Assembly: GCF_001528665.1 (NCBI RefSeq)
Contig: NZ_BBYJ01000009.1
Location: 186,001-250,000, forward strand
Origin: Microtetraspora malaysiensis
GTDB lineage: Bacteria > Actinomycetota > Actinomycetes > Streptosporangiales > Streptosporangiaceae
Reading direction: 5' to 3'
DNA length: 64,000 nt
Positions 53,360-63,404 of this stretch are shown here, piece after piece. The notes under the pieces were generated by a model that saw only the letters and a list, made by a program, of their open reading frames with translations, was not told the DNA's origin and made no database searches. Each line of letters opens with the position of its first letter. Within the stretch, counting starts at the first letter, position 1. A program made the translations under genes and the position numbers.

Positions 53360-54163
53360 TCAGAGGACCTTGGACAGGAACGCCTGCGTGCGGGCGTGCT
53401 GGGGGTTGGCCAGCACCTCACGCGGGACGCCCTGCTCGACGACCACGCCGCCGTCCATGAAGACGAGCGAGTCGCCGACCTCGCGGGCGAACCCCATCTC
53501 GTGGGTCACGACGACCATCGTCATGCCCTCGCGGGCCAGGTCGCGCATGACGTCCAGGACCTCGCCGACGAGCTCGGGGTCCAGCGCCGAGGTGGGCTCG
53601 TCGAACAGCATGAGCTTCGGCTGCATCGCCAGCGCCCGCGCGATGGCGACCCGCTGCTGCTGGCCGCCGGAGAGCTGCGACGGGTAGTTGCCCATCCGGT
53701 CGGACAGGCCGACCCGCTCCATCAGCTGCTCGGCCCGGGCCTTGGCCGCGTCCTTGGACTCGCCCTTGACCAGCATCGGCGCCTCCATGACGTTCTGGAG
53801 CGCCGTCATGTGCGGGAAGAGGTTGAACCGCTGGAACACCATGCCGATGTCCCTGCGCTGGGCGGCGACCTCCTTCTCCCGCAGCTCGTACAGCTTGTCG
53901 CCGCGCTGCCGGTAGCCGACGAGGTGGCCGTCCACCCACAGCCGTCCCGCGTCGACCTTCTCCAGGTGGTTGATGCACCGCAGGAACGTCGACTTGCCGG
54001 AGCCGGAAGGCCCGACGACGCACATCACCTCGCCCTGCTGCACCTCAAGGTCGATGCCCTTGAGGACCTGCACGTGGCCGAAGTTCTTGCAGACCTGCTC
54101 GGCCTTCACCATCAGGCCCTCGGCCGCGACGTCCCCGGACGCCATGTTCGTGAGTCCGGTCAT
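53360..54163 (-). CDS. Polar amino acid ABC transporter ATPase (GlnQ/ArtP type)
   Basis: 267 aa from ATG 54163, overlapping the permease stop (ATGA). Walker [10 protein letters not shown] (about residues 52-60), Q-loop [12 protein letters not shown], signature LSGGQQQR (about 163), Walker [15 protein letters not shown] (about 183), H-loop VVTHEMGF. The RFNLFPH sequence is typical for the polar amino acid importers. Last gene of the three-gene operon, followed by a 20-bp hairpin. Confidence 0.95.
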   Translation of the reverse strand: MTGLTNMASGDVAAEGLMVKAEQVCKNFGHVQVLKGIDLEVQQGEVMCVVGPSGSGKSTFLRCINHLEKVDAGRLWVDGHLVGYRQRGDKLYELREKEVAAQRRDIGMVFQRFNLFPHMTALQNVMEAPMLVKGESKDAAKARAEQLMERVGLSDRMGNYPSQLSGGQQQRVAIARALAMQPKLMLFDEPTSALDPELVGEVLDVMRDLAREGMTMVVVTHEMGFAREVGDSLVFMDGGVVVEQGVPREVLANPQHARTQAFLSKVL

Positions 54164-55014
54164 CGCGCGTACCCCTTGCCGTAGTGCCGCTCAAGGTAGT
54201 GCTGGCCGATCATCATGAGCGACGACAGGAACAGGTACCAGATGCACGCCATGACCAGCATCGGGATGATCTGGTAGGTGTGCGAGTAGATGTTCTGCAC
54301 CGTGAAGGTCAGCTCCACGAAGGGCACCGCCACCACCAGGGAGGTGTTCTTCAGCATGGAGATCGCCTCGTTGCCGGTGGGCGGCGCGATCACCCGCATC
54401 GCCTGGGGCAGGATGATCCGGCGGAGTGTCTGCACCCGGGTCAGGCCGAGCGCGCTGGCCGCCTCCTGCTGGCCCGCGTCCACCGACTGGATGCCGCCGC
54501 GCACGATCTCGGCCATGTAGGCCGCCTCGTTGAAGACCAGCCCGAGCGCCGCCGCCGCGGCCGCGCTGTAGAGCGCGTTGGTCTGTGCGGTGACGAACTG
54601 CGGGCCGAACGGGATGCCGAGGCCGAGTGTGGGGAAGAGCGCGCCGATGTTGCCCCAGATCAGCAACTGGGTGAACAACGGGGTGCCGCGGAAGACCCAG
54701 ATGTACAGCCAGGCCGCGCCGCGCAGCAGCGGGTTGGCGGACAGCCGCATCAGCGCGAGCAGGATGCCAAGGATGACGCCGCCCACCATGGCGGCGACGG
54801 TCAGCCAGATGGTGTTGAACGTGGCTTCGAGCACCGCGGGCGCGAACAGGTACTTGAGCTGCTCGGCCCAGTTGTACGCCTCGTTGGTGACGAGGTTGTT
54901 GACCAGCATCGCGGCGAGCACCGCGACCGCCACGGCCGCCACCCAGCGGCCGGGGTGGCGCACCGGGACGGCCTTGATCGCCCCGGTGCGTGTTTCCGTT
55001 TGACCGGCGGACAT
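54160..55014 (-). CDS. Polar amino acid ABC transporter permease
   Basis: 284 aa from ATG 55014, 3 bp after the binding-protein stop. Cytoplasmic N-terminus of about 28 residues, then about five or six membrane helices. The EAA-type loop is [20 protein letters not shown] (about residues 197-216), and [14 protein letters not shown] (about 115-128) is the HisM/GlnP-type signature. A single permease gene suggests a homodimeric pore. Confidence 0.93.
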   Translation of the reverse strand: MSAGQTETRTGAIKAVPVRHPGRWVAAVAVAVLAAMLVNNLVTNEAYNWAEQLKYLFAPAVLEATFNTIWLTVAAMVGGVILGILLALMRLSANPLLRGAAWLYIWVFRGTPLFTQLLIWGNIGALFPTLGLGIPFGPQFVTAQTNALYSAAAAAALGLVFNEAAYMAEIVRGGIQSVDAGQQEAASALGLTRVQTLRRIILPQAMRVIAPPTGNEAISMLKNTSLVVAVPFVELTFTVQNIYSHTYQIIPMLVMACIWYLFLSSLMMIGQHYLERHYGKGYAR

Positions 55015-55017
55015 GGA

Positions 55018-55929
55018 TCAGCCGCCGGCGCCGTTGATCACGGGGGTGGTGATGGCACCGTCCTGGACGCCCCACTTCTCCAGAATCTTGGTGTAGGTGC
55101 CGTCCGCCATCAGCTCCTTGAGCGCGCCCATCACGGCGTCCTTGAACGTGCCCGAGGTCTTCGCGAAGGCGAAGCCGTACGGGGCCGCGTCGTACATCTG
55201 GCCGATGATCTCCAGCTTGTCGCCGGTCTGCTTGATCGCGTAACCCACGATCGGCGAGTCGGCCAGCATGCCGTCGATCTTGCCCGAGACCAGGTCGGCG
55301 TTGACCTCGGTCTGGCCCTTGCGCACGACCTGCTCGATCGCGGGCTTGCCGTCCTTGACGCACTTCTCACTGCGCGCCTGGATGTCGTCGACCTCGACCG
55401 TGCCCTGCTGGACGCCGATCTTCTTGCCGCACGCGTTGTCGGGGTCGACGCCCTGGGGGTTGCCCTTGAGCGTGGCCCACGAGACACCGGCGTTGTAGTA
55501 CGTCACAAAGTCGACGACCTTCTCCCGCTCAGGGTTGTCGGTGAAGGACGAGATGCCGAGCTCGTACTTGCCGGACTGGATGCCCGGGATGATCGTGTCG
55601 AAGCCGGCGTTCTGGAAATCGGCCTTGAGCCCGAGCTTGCCGGCGATCGCCTCACCCAGCTCGACCTCCCAGCCGACGATCTTCTGGTTGGCGGGGTCGA
55701 CGGACTCGTTGGGCGGGTAGGAAGCGTCGCTACCGATAAGGATCTTGCCGTCCGCCGCGATGTTCTCCGGCACAAGCTTGGCCAGCGTGCTCTCGGCGCT
55801 GGGCGCCGGGGCCGCCGTGTCGGTCCCGGCGGAGTCGTCGCCGCCGCACGCCGAGAGGCTGAGCCCCGCGGCAACGGCGAGCGCGCCCATCACCGCTATA
55901 CGGCGCCGCGTGATTGATCGTGGAAGCAC
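55018..55929 (-). CDS. Amino acid ABC transporter substrate-binding lipoprotein
   Basis: 303 aa from GTG 55929 with AGGAG at spacing about 7. Lipobox LSACGG (Cys about residue 24). Family-3 binding-protein fold: GSDASYPPNESVDP near residue 62, GWEVELGEAIAGKLGLK, FTDNPEREKVVDFVTYYNAG (about 130-149), KIGVQQGT. First gene of the operon. An inverted TCCCA-GATG-TGGGA (56094-56107) lies about 165 bp upstream and could be a regulator site, though it is short. Ligand probably a polar or basic amino acid. Confidence 0.93.
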   Translation of the reverse strand: MLPRSITRRRIAVMGALAVAAGLSLSACGGDDSAGTDTAAPAPSAESTLAKLVPENIAADGKILIGSDASYPPNESVDPANQKIVGWEVELGEAIAGKLGLKADFQNAGFDTIIPGIQSGKYELGISSFTDNPEREKVVDFVTYYNAGVSWATLKGNPQGVDPDNACGKKIGVQQGTVEVDDIQARSEKCVKDGKPAIEQVVRKGQTEVNADLVSGKIDGMLADSPIVGYAIKQTGDKLEIIGQMYDAAPYGFAFAKTSGTFKDAVMGALKELMADGTYTKILEKWGVQDGAITTPVINGAGG

Positions 55930-56229
55930 GAGGCACTCCTTGGTTCTGTCGGCCGGCTCGGGCCCGGCCACGCGTGGGGATTCGGCCTGATGCGCCGGTT
56001 GACCGGTGCCCGGGGCGATGCGACGCCTCGGTATGCGGAATCGGGCACCAGGGTGAACACTCCTCGAATGGTTTTTCGGGATGGCACACGTTATCCCAGA
56101 TGTGGGAATCGTCCGCAACCCTTACGGCCTGCGGTTTTCCTGATCGTGATCCTCTGGCGCGGCCACCCCCGTGCCCTCCGCGCCTTCCGCGTCTCGCGGG
56201 CTCGCCGCGCTCCCTGACATCCTGGAGAC

Positions 56230-57009
56230 ATGAGCGAGCGTAAAGCGATCGAATGCTGGTTGTCGGACATGGACGGCGTGCTGGTTCACGAGGGGCACCC
56301 GGTCCCGGGCGCCGACGAGTTCATCGCGAAACTGCGCGCGACCGGACGCCGTTTCCTCGTTCTCACCAACAACTCCATCTACACCCCACGTGACCTTTCC
56401 GTACGGCTGCGCGCCGCGGGCCTGGACATTCCGCCGGAGTCCATCTGGACATCGGCGCTCGCGACCGCGGCGTTCCTGTCGAGCCAGCGCCCCGAAGGCT
56501 CCGCGTACGTCATCGGGGAGGCCGGGCTGACCACCGCGCTGCACCAGGCGGGATACGTGCTGACCGACCTCGACCCCGACTACGTCGTGCTCGGCGAGAC
56601 CAGGACCTACAGCTTCACGTCGATAACGCGGGCGATCCGGCTGATCGAGAACGGCGCCCGGTTCATCGCCACCAACCCCGACCCGGTGGGCCCGTCGAAC
56701 GAGGGGTCGCTCCCGGCGTGCGGGGCGGTGGCCGCCCTGATCACCAAGGCCACCGGGGTCGAACCGTACTTCGTCGGCAAGCCGAACCCGATGATGATGC
56801 GCAGCGCGCTCAACCGGATCGACGCGCACAGTGAGAGCACCGCCATGATCGGCGACCGGATGGACACCGACATCGTCTGCGGCATGGAGGCCGGCCTGCA
56901 CACGATCCTCGTGCTGACCGGCGTCATGCAGAAGGACCAGATCGACCGGTACCCCTTCCGCCCGTCACACGTGGCCGCCTCGATCGCCGACCTGATCGAC
57001 CTGGTCTGA
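56230..57009 (+). CDS. HAD-IIA (NagD-like) phosphatase
   Basis: 259 aa from ATG 56230. Motif [13 protein letters not shown] (about residues 11-22), motif [10 protein letters not shown] (about 42-49), motif III Lys in [10 protein letters not shown] (about 180), motif [15 protein letters not shown] (about 202-214). Large C2-type cap between motifs II and III. These enzymes hydrolyse phosphoesters such as UMP, GMP or sugar phosphates; substrate not inferable. Monocistronic. Confidence 0.92.
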   Translation: MSERKAIECWLSDMDGVLVHEGHPVPGADEFIAKLRATGRRFLVLTNNSIYTPRDLSVRLRAAGLDIPPESIWTSALATAAFLSSQRPEGSAYVIGEAGLTTALHQAGYVLTDLDPDYVVLGETRTYSFTSITRAIRLIENGARFIATNPDPVGPSNEGSLPACGAVAALITKATGVEPYFVGKPNPMMMRSALNRIDAHSESTAMIGDRMDTDIVCGMEAGLHTILVLTGVMQKDQIDRYPFRPSHVAASIADLIDLV

Positions 57010-57064
57010 CGTCCCCGCCGCGTGAACCGCGTCCACCTGGAACCGGGGCCGGCGAAGGACCCCG

Positions 57065-57520
57065 TCAGCCGATCAGCTGGGGCAGGTGGGCGATGTACTC
57101 GCCCAGGTAGGTCCTGAGCTCCTCGGGGATCAGGTTGATCGCGCTGATCTCCTCCGGCCGCAGCGGCAGCCGTACGACCTCGTAGTGGCCGCGCGCGGGA
57201 TCCTCGAACTCGGGCCCGCAGCGCAGCGCCACGTCCATCGTGACGAGGCGGCAGCCGTACACGTGCTGCGTCTTGACGCCGTTCTCCTGGACGCAGCTCA
57301 GTGTGGTGAGCGGGGTGATCGCCTCGACGGTCGCGCCGAGCTCCTCCAGCATCTCGCGCCTGAGCGTGTCCTCCAGGGTCGCGTCCTCCGGCTCGACGTG
57401 GCCGCCGGGGACCGACCAGTAGAGGTCGCGGCCGGGCACGGTGCGCCGGAACAGGATGAGCCGGTCCTCCTCACCGTCGGATTCGAGAAGCACGGCCCGC
57501 ACGCTCGGGGGGAGTTCCAT
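57065..57520 (-). CDS. NUDIX hydrolase
   Basis: 151 aa. NUDIX box GHVEPEDATLEDTLRREMLE followed by ELG (about residues 39-61), matching GX5EX7REUXEEXGU. It should hydrolyse a nucleoside diphosphate linked to another moiety; substrate unknown. TAGGCT (57527-57532 on the complement) ends 6 nt before the ATG, so the transcript is probably leaderless. Convergent with the NagD-like gene. Confidence 0.92.
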   Translation of the reverse strand: MELPPSVRAVLLESDGEEDRLILFRRTVPGRDLYWSVPGGHVEPEDATLEDTLRREMLEELGATVEAITPLTTLSCVQENGVKTQHVYGCRLVTMDVALRCGPEFEDPARGHYEVVRLPLRPEEISAINLIPEELRTYLGEYIAHLPQLIG

Positions 57521-57537
57521 TCGCTCAGCCTACGCGT

Positions 57538-57960
57538 TCACTCGGTACCGCGCCGCAGGCGTTTGAGGTCGGAACGGTGCTTTTTGGCGGTCAGCCGCCG
57601 CTCGACGGACCCGCGGGAGGGCTTGGTCGGACGGCGCCGCCGGGGCGGCGGGGCGATCGCCTCGGCGATCAGGTGCGCCAGCCGTGTTTCGGCGGCCTCC
57701 CGGTTGCGGAGCTGCGAGCGGTGCTCGGACGCCGTCACCGTGAGCACTCCGTCGTGGAGGCGGGCGCCGAGCCGTTCGAGCGCCCGGGCCTTCAGCGCGG
57801 GGCCGAGCGCGGTCGTGGCGGCCACGTCGAAGCTCAGCTCGACCCGGCTGTCGGTGGTGTTGACGCCCTGGCCGCCGGGGCCCGACGAGCGCGAGAAACG
57901 CCAGCCGAGCTCCGCCTCCGGGATCACGGTCGAACCGCGGACGTGCAACGGGCCTGGCAT
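57538..57960 (-). CDS. arfB: ArfB/ICT1-like peptidyl-tRNA hydrolase
   Basis: 140 aa from ATG 57960, with AGAGGAG 5 nt upstream. The catalytic GGQ is in RSSGPGGQGVNTTDSRVEL (residues about 24-42). The C-terminal basic tail (RRRRPTKPSRGSVERRLTAK, then KKHRSDLKRL) is the part that enters the empty mRNA channel of stalled ribosomes. It frees ribosomes lacking a stop codon. Ends 17 bp before the NUDIX start; possibly cotranscribed. Confidence 0.93.
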   Translation of the reverse strand: MPGPLHVRGSTVIPEAELGWRFSRSSGPGGQGVNTTDSRVELSFDVAATTALGPALKARALERLGARLHDGVLTVTASEHRSQLRNREAAETRLAHLIAEAIAPPPRRRRPTKPSRGSVERRLTAKKHRSDLKRLRRGTE

Positions 57961-58252
57961 GGTCTCCTCTTTCACGGATCTCCCGGGCGTTCCCGGGGCG
58001 GGTGTTTCGGGTTGTGAGGGCCGCGCCGTACCGGTGCGGTGACGGGACGGCCTCGGGATGGTGACGGGTCGGCCTCGGGGGCGGTTCAGCGTAGCGATCC
58101 CGCCCGTGGCCGGATCAACTGATTTATCCCCAGTGAACCAGGCGGGGTACGCCTCGGCGACCCGGCCCGCGGCCGCGTGCGGGATGGCTGGGGCGGGCGA
58201 GACGGACGCGCGCACGCGCGGGGGCCGAGGCAGCGGAGACAGGGGCACGGGC

Positions 58253-59086
58253 ATGACGACGATGGTGGGCGTCCACGGCATCGGCAAGTACCACTACTAC
58301 CAGGAGTCCGGGGAGTCACCGGGCCGGGCGGCCGAGACCATGCGGCTGAAGTGGAACGGCTATCTGGACAAGGGGATCACCGGCGGATCCCCGTACGGCG
58401 GCGCCGAGTACTTCTCGGAGATCGCCTACTACGCGCACCACCTGCGCCGGACGGCGCCGGCCCCGGTCAGGACGATGGCGGCGGACGCGAAGCTGGTGTT
58501 CTCCGACTGGGCCGGGCAGCTCGACGGCCGGGTGCGCAGCCAGGCGGGCGAGACCCTCACCGGGATCGCCCACCGGCTCGCCGAATGGCTGCTCGGCAGG
58601 CTGGGCGACCAGGCGGTGCGGTTCGCCGAGGACTTCTGCCCGGAGGTGGCGGCCTACCTCGGCGGCGGCGACCCCAGGGTCAAGGCACGGGACACCGTCG
58701 CCGACGTCATCCGGCGCAGGCAGCCCCAGGTCGTGGTCGCGCACTCGCTCGGCAGCGTGGTGGCGTACGAGGCGTTCTGGGCCCACCCCGACCTGTCCGC
58801 CGACCTGCTCGTCACGCTGGGCAGCCCGCTCGCGATGCGGAACGTCGTCTTCGAACGGCTGCTGCCCGTGCCGCTCCAGGGGCGGGGAGCCCGGCCGCCG
58901 GGCGTCGGCCGCTGGATCAACATTGCCGACAAGGACGACATCGCGGCGATCCCGCCCGGCCTGCGCGATCACTTCGACGGCGTCGAGCGCGACGTGAGCT
59001 GCAACATCGACTGGCTCGACTTCCACACTGTGCGGAACTACCTCGGCTGCGGCGCGGCGAACGAGTTCCTGCGGCCGTATCTCTGA
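58253..59086 (+). CDS. Alpha/beta hydrolase with VHGIG motif
   Basis: 277 aa from ATG 58253; the open frame extends upstream but the family motif starts here (MTTMVGVHGIGKYHYY). Nucleophile elbow VVAHSLGSVVAYEAF (Ser about residue 164), Asp likely in NIADKDDIAAIPPG (about 225), His in WLDFHTVRNYL (about 264). The N-terminal VHGIG plus HSLGS combination is seen in PGAP1/lipase-like hydrolases and in esterase-type domains of actinomycete conflict and signalling proteins. No signal peptide. Stand-alone gene; substrate unknown. Confidence 0.8.
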   Translation: MTTMVGVHGIGKYHYYQESGESPGRAAETMRLKWNGYLDKGITGGSPYGGAEYFSEIAYYAHHLRRTAPAPVRTMAADAKLVFSDWAGQLDGRVRSQAGETLTGIAHRLAEWLLGRLGDQAVRFAEDFCPEVAAYLGGGDPRVKARDTVADVIRRRQPQVVVAHSLGSVVAYEAFWAHPDLSADLLVTLGSPLAMRNVVFERLLPVPLQGRGARPPGVGRWINIADKDDIAAIPPGLRDHFDGVERDVSCNIDWLDFHTVRNYLGCGAANEFLRPYL

Positions 59087-59160
59087 CCGGCGGCCGCGTC
59101 ACCCGAGGGACGCGTGGCGCGGTCGAGGCGCGGGACGGTGTCCTCGCTGGACGCCGGCGT

Positions 59161-60693
59161 TCACCCGGCTTCCTGGTCCCGCTCCTCCAGCGGCGGCGCC
59201 GCCATGCCGCAGTGCGTACGCCCCGCGGGCCCGGGAGCCGCGGCCAGCACGTTCGACCTGATCGTGACGAACGCGATCAGAGCCGAGACGGCCAGCATGG
59301 CCGCGCTGACGAGCATCGCGACGCGGAACCCCGAGGTGAACTCCACCGGCGAGTCGTAGGCGCTGCCGGTCAGGCCGACCAGCGGCGGGATCGCGGCGAC
59401 CGCGAGCAGACTGCCGGTGCGGGCCACCGCGTTGTTGATGCCGCTGGCCAGGCCCGCGTACCGCTCCCTCGCCGACGCCAGCACCGTCGCGGTCAGCGGT
59501 GCGACCGCCGCCGACAGGCCCAGGCCGTACAGCACGGCCGCCGGGAAGACGTCCGCGAGGTACGTCGCGCCCGGCCCGATGCGGCTCATCAGCAGCAGCC
59601 CCGCGGCGCACATCAGGATGCCCGCCGTCATGGGCGCGCGGGGGCCGATCCGCTTGGCCAGATCGCCCGCGGGGGCCGAAAGCAGCAACATCAGGACGGT
59701 GACCGGCAGCATCGCCGACCCCGCGGCGATCGGCGAGAACCCGGCCGACACCTGCAACTGGACCACGAGCAGGAAGAAGACCACGCCCATCGCCGCGTAC
59801 ATGATCATCGTCACGACGTTGATCGAGGTGAAGACCCGCGAGGCGAAGATCTGCACCGGCACAAGGGCCTGCGGCGAGCGGCGGACCTCCAGGACGGCGA
59901 AGCAGACGGCGAGCACGACGCCGACGGCCAGCGCGACCCTCCCCGCGCCCGGCTCGATCAGGCCGTACGTGATGCCTGCGAGGGCCAGCGCCGCGAGCGC
60001 CGATCCCAGAACGTCGAAGCGCCCGGAGGAGCGGGTGTCCCTGCTCTCCGGCACGTGCCGCAGGGTCACCAGCACGGCGACGGCCGCGATCGGGAGGTTG
60101 ATCCAGAAGACCCAGTGCCAGCCGACCGCCTCCACCAGCCAGCCGCCGAGCAGCGGCCCCACGGCCGCGGCGACGCCGCCCAACCCCGACCACGCGCCGA
60201 TCGCGCGGGGCCGGTCGTCCCTGGCGAAGCACGCCTGGATGATCGCCAGCGAGCCGGGGGTGAGCAGCGCCCCGCCGACGCCCTGCGCCGCCCGGGCGAT
60301 CACGAGCACGGGGACGTTGGAGGCGACGCCGCAGAGGGCCGAGGCCACCGCGAACCAGACGATCCCGATGAGAAAGATCTTGCGCCTGCCGAACCGGTCG
60401 CCGAGCGAGCCGCCGAGCAGGATCAGCGCGGCGAGAGTGAGCGTGTAGGCGTTCACCGTCCACTGGAGGCCCGACATGCCCGCGTCGAGGTCCCGGCCGA
60501 TCGCGGGAAGCGCCACGTTGACCACCGTGCTGTCGAGCATCGCCATCCCGGACCCCAGAACGGTCGCCAGGATGACCCACCGCCCGGTGGCGGACCGGAG
60601 CCGGATCTGATCGGATTCCACATCGCCCATCATGCGTCCGAAGACCCCCTCTATGGCAGGGGGCGGGCATGAACGGGCCGTCAGCCCCGCCAT
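59161..60693 (-). CDS. DHA2-family MFS drug/proton antiporter (EmrB/QacA type)
   Basis: 510 aa from ATG 60693, chosen because GGAGGTGG lies 8 nt upstream; ATG 60633 and 60630 are weaker alternatives. Fourteen hydrophobic segments. Motif D1 LDSTVVNVALPAIGRDL (about residues 43-59), motif A GSLGDRFGRRKI (about 84-95), motif C GPLLGGWLVEAVGWHWVF (about 170-187). This matches 14-helix exporters of drugs or metabolites. No regulator is adjacent, so substrate is open. Confidence 0.92.
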   Translation of the reverse strand: MAGLTARSCPPPAIEGVFGRMMGDVESDQIRLRSATGRWVILATVLGSGMAMLDSTVVNVALPAIGRDLDAGMSGLQWTVNAYTLTLAALILLGGSLGDRFGRRKIFLIGIVWFAVASALCGVASNVPVLVIARAAQGVGGALLTPGSLAIIQACFARDDRPRAIGAWSGLGGVAAAVGPLLGGWLVEAVGWHWVFWINLPIAAVAVLVTLRHVPESRDTRSSGRFDVLGSALAALALAGITYGLIEPGAGRVALAVGVVLAVCFAVLEVRRSPQALVPVQIFASRVFTSINVVTMIMYAAMGVVFFLLVVQLQVSAGFSPIAAGSAMLPVTVLMLLLSAPAGDLAKRIGPRAPMTAGILMCAAGLLLMSRIGPGATYLADVFPAAVLYGLGLSAAVAPLTATVLASARERYAGLASGINNAVARTGSLLAVAAIPPLVGLTGSAYDSPVEFTSGFRVAMLVSAAMLAVSALIAFVTIRSNVLAAAPGPAGRTHCGMAAPPLEERDQEAG

Positions 60694-60846
60694 CGGCGAA
60701 ACCACCTCCGTTTCAGGATGACCCCGATGATCGGGGCCGGCGGTGCGCACCACGCTCGGGTTTGGTCCCGCGTTCCCTGTCCGGCCGCCCGTTCGAGGTC
60801 TTCCGGCCATGTCCCCGTGTCGTCATACAAGCGAGAGGAGCAGCCC

Positions 60847-60951
60847 ATGATCGCGCTCGCGGCAATGGGCGCCTCGTCTCTCGCGCTGGGCCCGGCGCCG
60901 GCCCCACCGTCGGCGCGCCGGGCGTCGTCACGCCGACCGGGGGACCGCTGA
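60847..60951 (+). CDS. Short ORF (34 aa) with strong RBS
   Basis: ATG 60847 preceded by GAGAGGAG at spacing 7. Encodes MIALAAMGASSLAL then a Pro/Arg-rich tail. A second frame over the same DNA (to TGA 61020-61022, ending TTAPRRRTP) has coding-like GVVTPTGGPLTVMQPMGPGG, so this may be a frameshifted small exported protein. Low certainty; could also be a leader for the glycosyltransferase gene. Confidence 0.3.
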   Translation: MIALAAMGASSLALGPAPAPPSARRASSRRPGDR

Positions 60952-61018
60952 CCGTGATGCAGCCGATGGGCCCGGGCGGCCGGAGCAACCTGACCACCGC
61001 ACCCCGCCGGAGAACGCC

Positions 61019-62266
61019 ATGACCGCCATGCCCACCGTGAACTCGCCGGACACGCCGGACGCCGGCCCGGCGTCCCCGGCTCCGATGGGACGCCGCGTGC
61101 TGATCGCGACGGACACCTACCCGCCCGACGTGAACGGCGCCGCGTACTTCACCCACCGGCTCGCGGCCGGGCTGGCCGAGAGGGGCAACGACGTCCACGT
61201 GGTCTGCGCCTCCGAGCAGGGGCCGCCGCGCATCGAGACCGCGGGGGACGTGACCGTCCACCGGCTGCGGTCGGCCCCCCTCCTGGTTCACCCGACGATG
61301 CGGGTCGGCGTCCCCGCCGGGCTCGGCCGTACGATGTCGCGGCTGATCCAGGGGTTGCGCCCCGACGTCGTGCACGTCCAGGGGCACTTCGTCGTGGGGC
61401 GGGCCGCCGTCGGGGCCGCCCGGCGCGCCGGGCGGCCGGTGGTCGCGACCAACCACTTCATGCCGGACAACCTCTTTCCATTCGCGCGCGTTCCCGCCCG
61501 GCTGCGGGACGTCGCCGACCGGATGGCCTGGCGGGACGTCGCCCGGGTGTTCTCCAGGGCCGACCATGTCACCACACCGACCAAGATCGCCGCCGAGCTG
61601 CTCGCGGCCAAGGGGTTCACCGGCGTGGTGGAGGCCGTCTCCTGCGGCATCGACCTGGACCGGTTCCGGCCCCGGCCGTGGGACCGGATCCGGGCGCGGG
61701 AGCGGTTCGGGCTGCCCGACCTGCCGACCGTCCTCTTCGTCGGCCGCCTGGACGAGGAGAAACGCCTGGACGACCTGATCCTCGCCCTTCCGCAGGTGCT
61801 GAACCACGTGGAGGCGCAGGTCGTGCTGGCCGGGACCGGCGGGCGCAGGGCCGCGCTGGAGCGGCTCGCGTCCCGGATCGGAGCCCGCGAGCGGGTGCGC
61901 TTCCTCGGGTTCGTCCCGGACGCCGACCTGCCGCTGGCCTACGCGGCGGCCGACGTCTTCGCCATGCCGGGGATCGCGGAGCTGCAGAGCATCGCCACCC
62001 TGGAGGCGATGGCGAGCGGCCTTCCCGTCGTCGCCGCGGACGCGATGGCGCTGCCGCATCTCGTGGACGGCAACGGCCACCTCTACCCGCCGGGCGACGT
62101 GCGGGCCATGGCCCGGCAACTGACGGCGATCCTCACCGACTCGGGGCTCCGCGCCGCCATGGGACGGGCCGGTCTCGCCCTGGCCGCGTCCCACGACCAC
62201 CGGCTGTCCCTCGCCCGGTTCGAGGAGATCTACGCGGAACTCACGACCAGGAGCGTGCGGGCGTGA
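61019..62266 (+). CDS. GT4-family glycosyltransferase
   Basis: 415 aa from ATG 61019. GT-B fold: N-terminal RRVLIATDTYPPDVNGAAYF (about residues 25-44), the Gly-rich acceptor-site loop, HVQGHFVVGRAA (about 119-130), then donor domain LFVGRLDEEKRLDDLILALP (about 239-258), GFVPDADLPLAYAAADVFAM and the EX7E motif in AELQSIATLEAMASGLPVV (about 320-338). Resembles actinobacterial mannosyltransferases of the PimB/MgtA kind; sugar and acceptor not determined. Probably starts an isolated unit. Confidence 0.9.
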   Translation: MTAMPTVNSPDTPDAGPASPAPMGRRVLIATDTYPPDVNGAAYFTHRLAAGLAERGNDVHVVCASEQGPPRIETAGDVTVHRLRSAPLLVHPTMRVGVPAGLGRTMSRLIQGLRPDVVHVQGHFVVGRAAVGAARRAGRPVVATNHFMPDNLFPFARVPARLRDVADRMAWRDVARVFSRADHVTTPTKIAAELLAAKGFTGVVEAVSCGIDLDRFRPRPWDRIRARERFGLPDLPTVLFVGRLDEEKRLDDLILALPQVLNHVEAQVVLAGTGGRRAALERLASRIGARERVRFLGFVPDADLPLAYAAADVFAMPGIAELQSIATLEAMASGLPVVAADAMALPHLVDGNGHLYPPGDVRAMARQLTAILTDSGLRAAMGRAGLALAASHDHRLSLARFEEIYAELTTRSVRA

Positions 62267-62393
62267 CCGGAACGGGCGGGCGCGTCGTGATCGCGGGGGC
62301 CGGCGAGGTCGCGGTCCAGGTCGCCGATGCGGGAACTGTCGGACGCCTCTGGTAGGACAGTGCCCGCAGCTTTCCCCCGGCGAGGAGTTCGGC

Positions 62394-63362
62394 ATGGTCG
62401 ACGACGAGTATCAGCGAGCCGCCCACGACTACCGCGGCGGCTACGCGGGTCTTCCGGTCCAGGTGGTCGACCTGGACGATGCGGACGGCGAGCTGCCGGC
62501 TCCCGATTCGGTGGTCTGGTGGTTGTCGGCGGACACGTACGACGCCGAGCACACCTTCGCGGAGGTGTTCGCCTGGTTCATGAAGCGGGTGGACACGACC
62601 AGGGTGACCGCCGTCGTGATCGGCGCCTGGGAGGACGCGTACGAGGACTCGTCGCAGGAGATCATCCGCCTTCTGGTCGACAACGCCGCCCGCTTCCCCG
62701 CGCTGCGCTCGCTGTTCGTCGGGGCGATGGAGTCCGAGGAGTGCGAGATCTCATGGATCCAGCAGTCCGATGTGACGCCGCTGCTGGAGGCGTTCCCGCT
62801 GCTTGAACGGCTGGACGTCCGCGGCGGCACCGGCCTGGGGCTGCGCCCGATCCGGCACGAGGCGTTGAAGTCGCTCCGGCTGGAGACCGGGGGCCTGCCC
62901 GGCGCGGTCGTCCGCGGCGTGGGTGGCTGCGACCTCCCCGCGCTCGAGCGCCTGGAGCTGTGGCTCGGCGTGGAAAACTACGGCGGCGACGCCAGGATGG
63001 GTGACCTGGAGGGCATCCTGTCCGGCGTCCGGCTGCCCTCCTTGCGCCATCTCGGCCTGCAGGACAGCGAGATCCAGGACGAGATTGCGGCGGCGGTCGC
63101 GTCCGCGCCCGTCGTCGCCCAGTTGGAGACGCTCAGCCTGTCCATGGGCGTGCTCACCGACGCCGGCGCCGAGGCGCTGCTCACCGGCCAGCCGCTGACC
63201 CACCTGCGCCGGCTCGACCTCCACCACCACTTCCTCAGCGGCGGGATGATGAAGCGGATCCACGAGGCGCTGCCCGGCGTCAAGATCGACCTCTCCGAGC
63301 AGGAGCAGGGCGACGACGACGGTGACGGCCGCGTCTGGCGCTACGTGGCGGTGAGCGAGTGA
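62394..63362 (+). CDS. STM4015 family leucine-rich-repeat-like protein
   Basis: 322 aa from ATG 62394 with AGGAG 7 nt upstream. An N-terminal acidic region (EYQRAAHDYRGGYAGLPV) is followed by several LRR-like units (LEAFPLLERLDVRGGTGLG, LPALERLELWLG, LPSLRHLGLQDSEI, LTHLRRLDLHHHF). This matches the RefSeq STM4015 family, one of five conserved neighbours (STM4011-STM4015) whose biochemical role is unestablished. LRRs usually bind protein or peptide. The next gene, 42 bp on, is STM4014-like, which supports the assignment. Confidence 0.8.
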   Translation: MVDDEYQRAAHDYRGGYAGLPVQVVDLDDADGELPAPDSVVWWLSADTYDAEHTFAEVFAWFMKRVDTTRVTAVVIGAWEDAYEDSSQEIIRLLVDNAARFPALRSLFVGAMESEECEISWIQQSDVTPLLEAFPLLERLDVRGGTGLGLRPIRHEALKSLRLETGGLPGAVVRGVGGCDLPALERLELWLGVENYGGDARMGDLEGILSGVRLPSLRHLGLQDSEIQDEIAAAVASAPVVAQLETLSLSMGVLTDAGAEALLTGQPLTHLRRLDLHHHFLSGGMMKRIHEALPGVKIDLSEQEQGDDDGDGRVWRYVAVSE

Positions 63363-63404
63363 GCGTGCGACGCGTGCCCGACCGGCGCGCGGAGCGCCGC
63401 GCGG

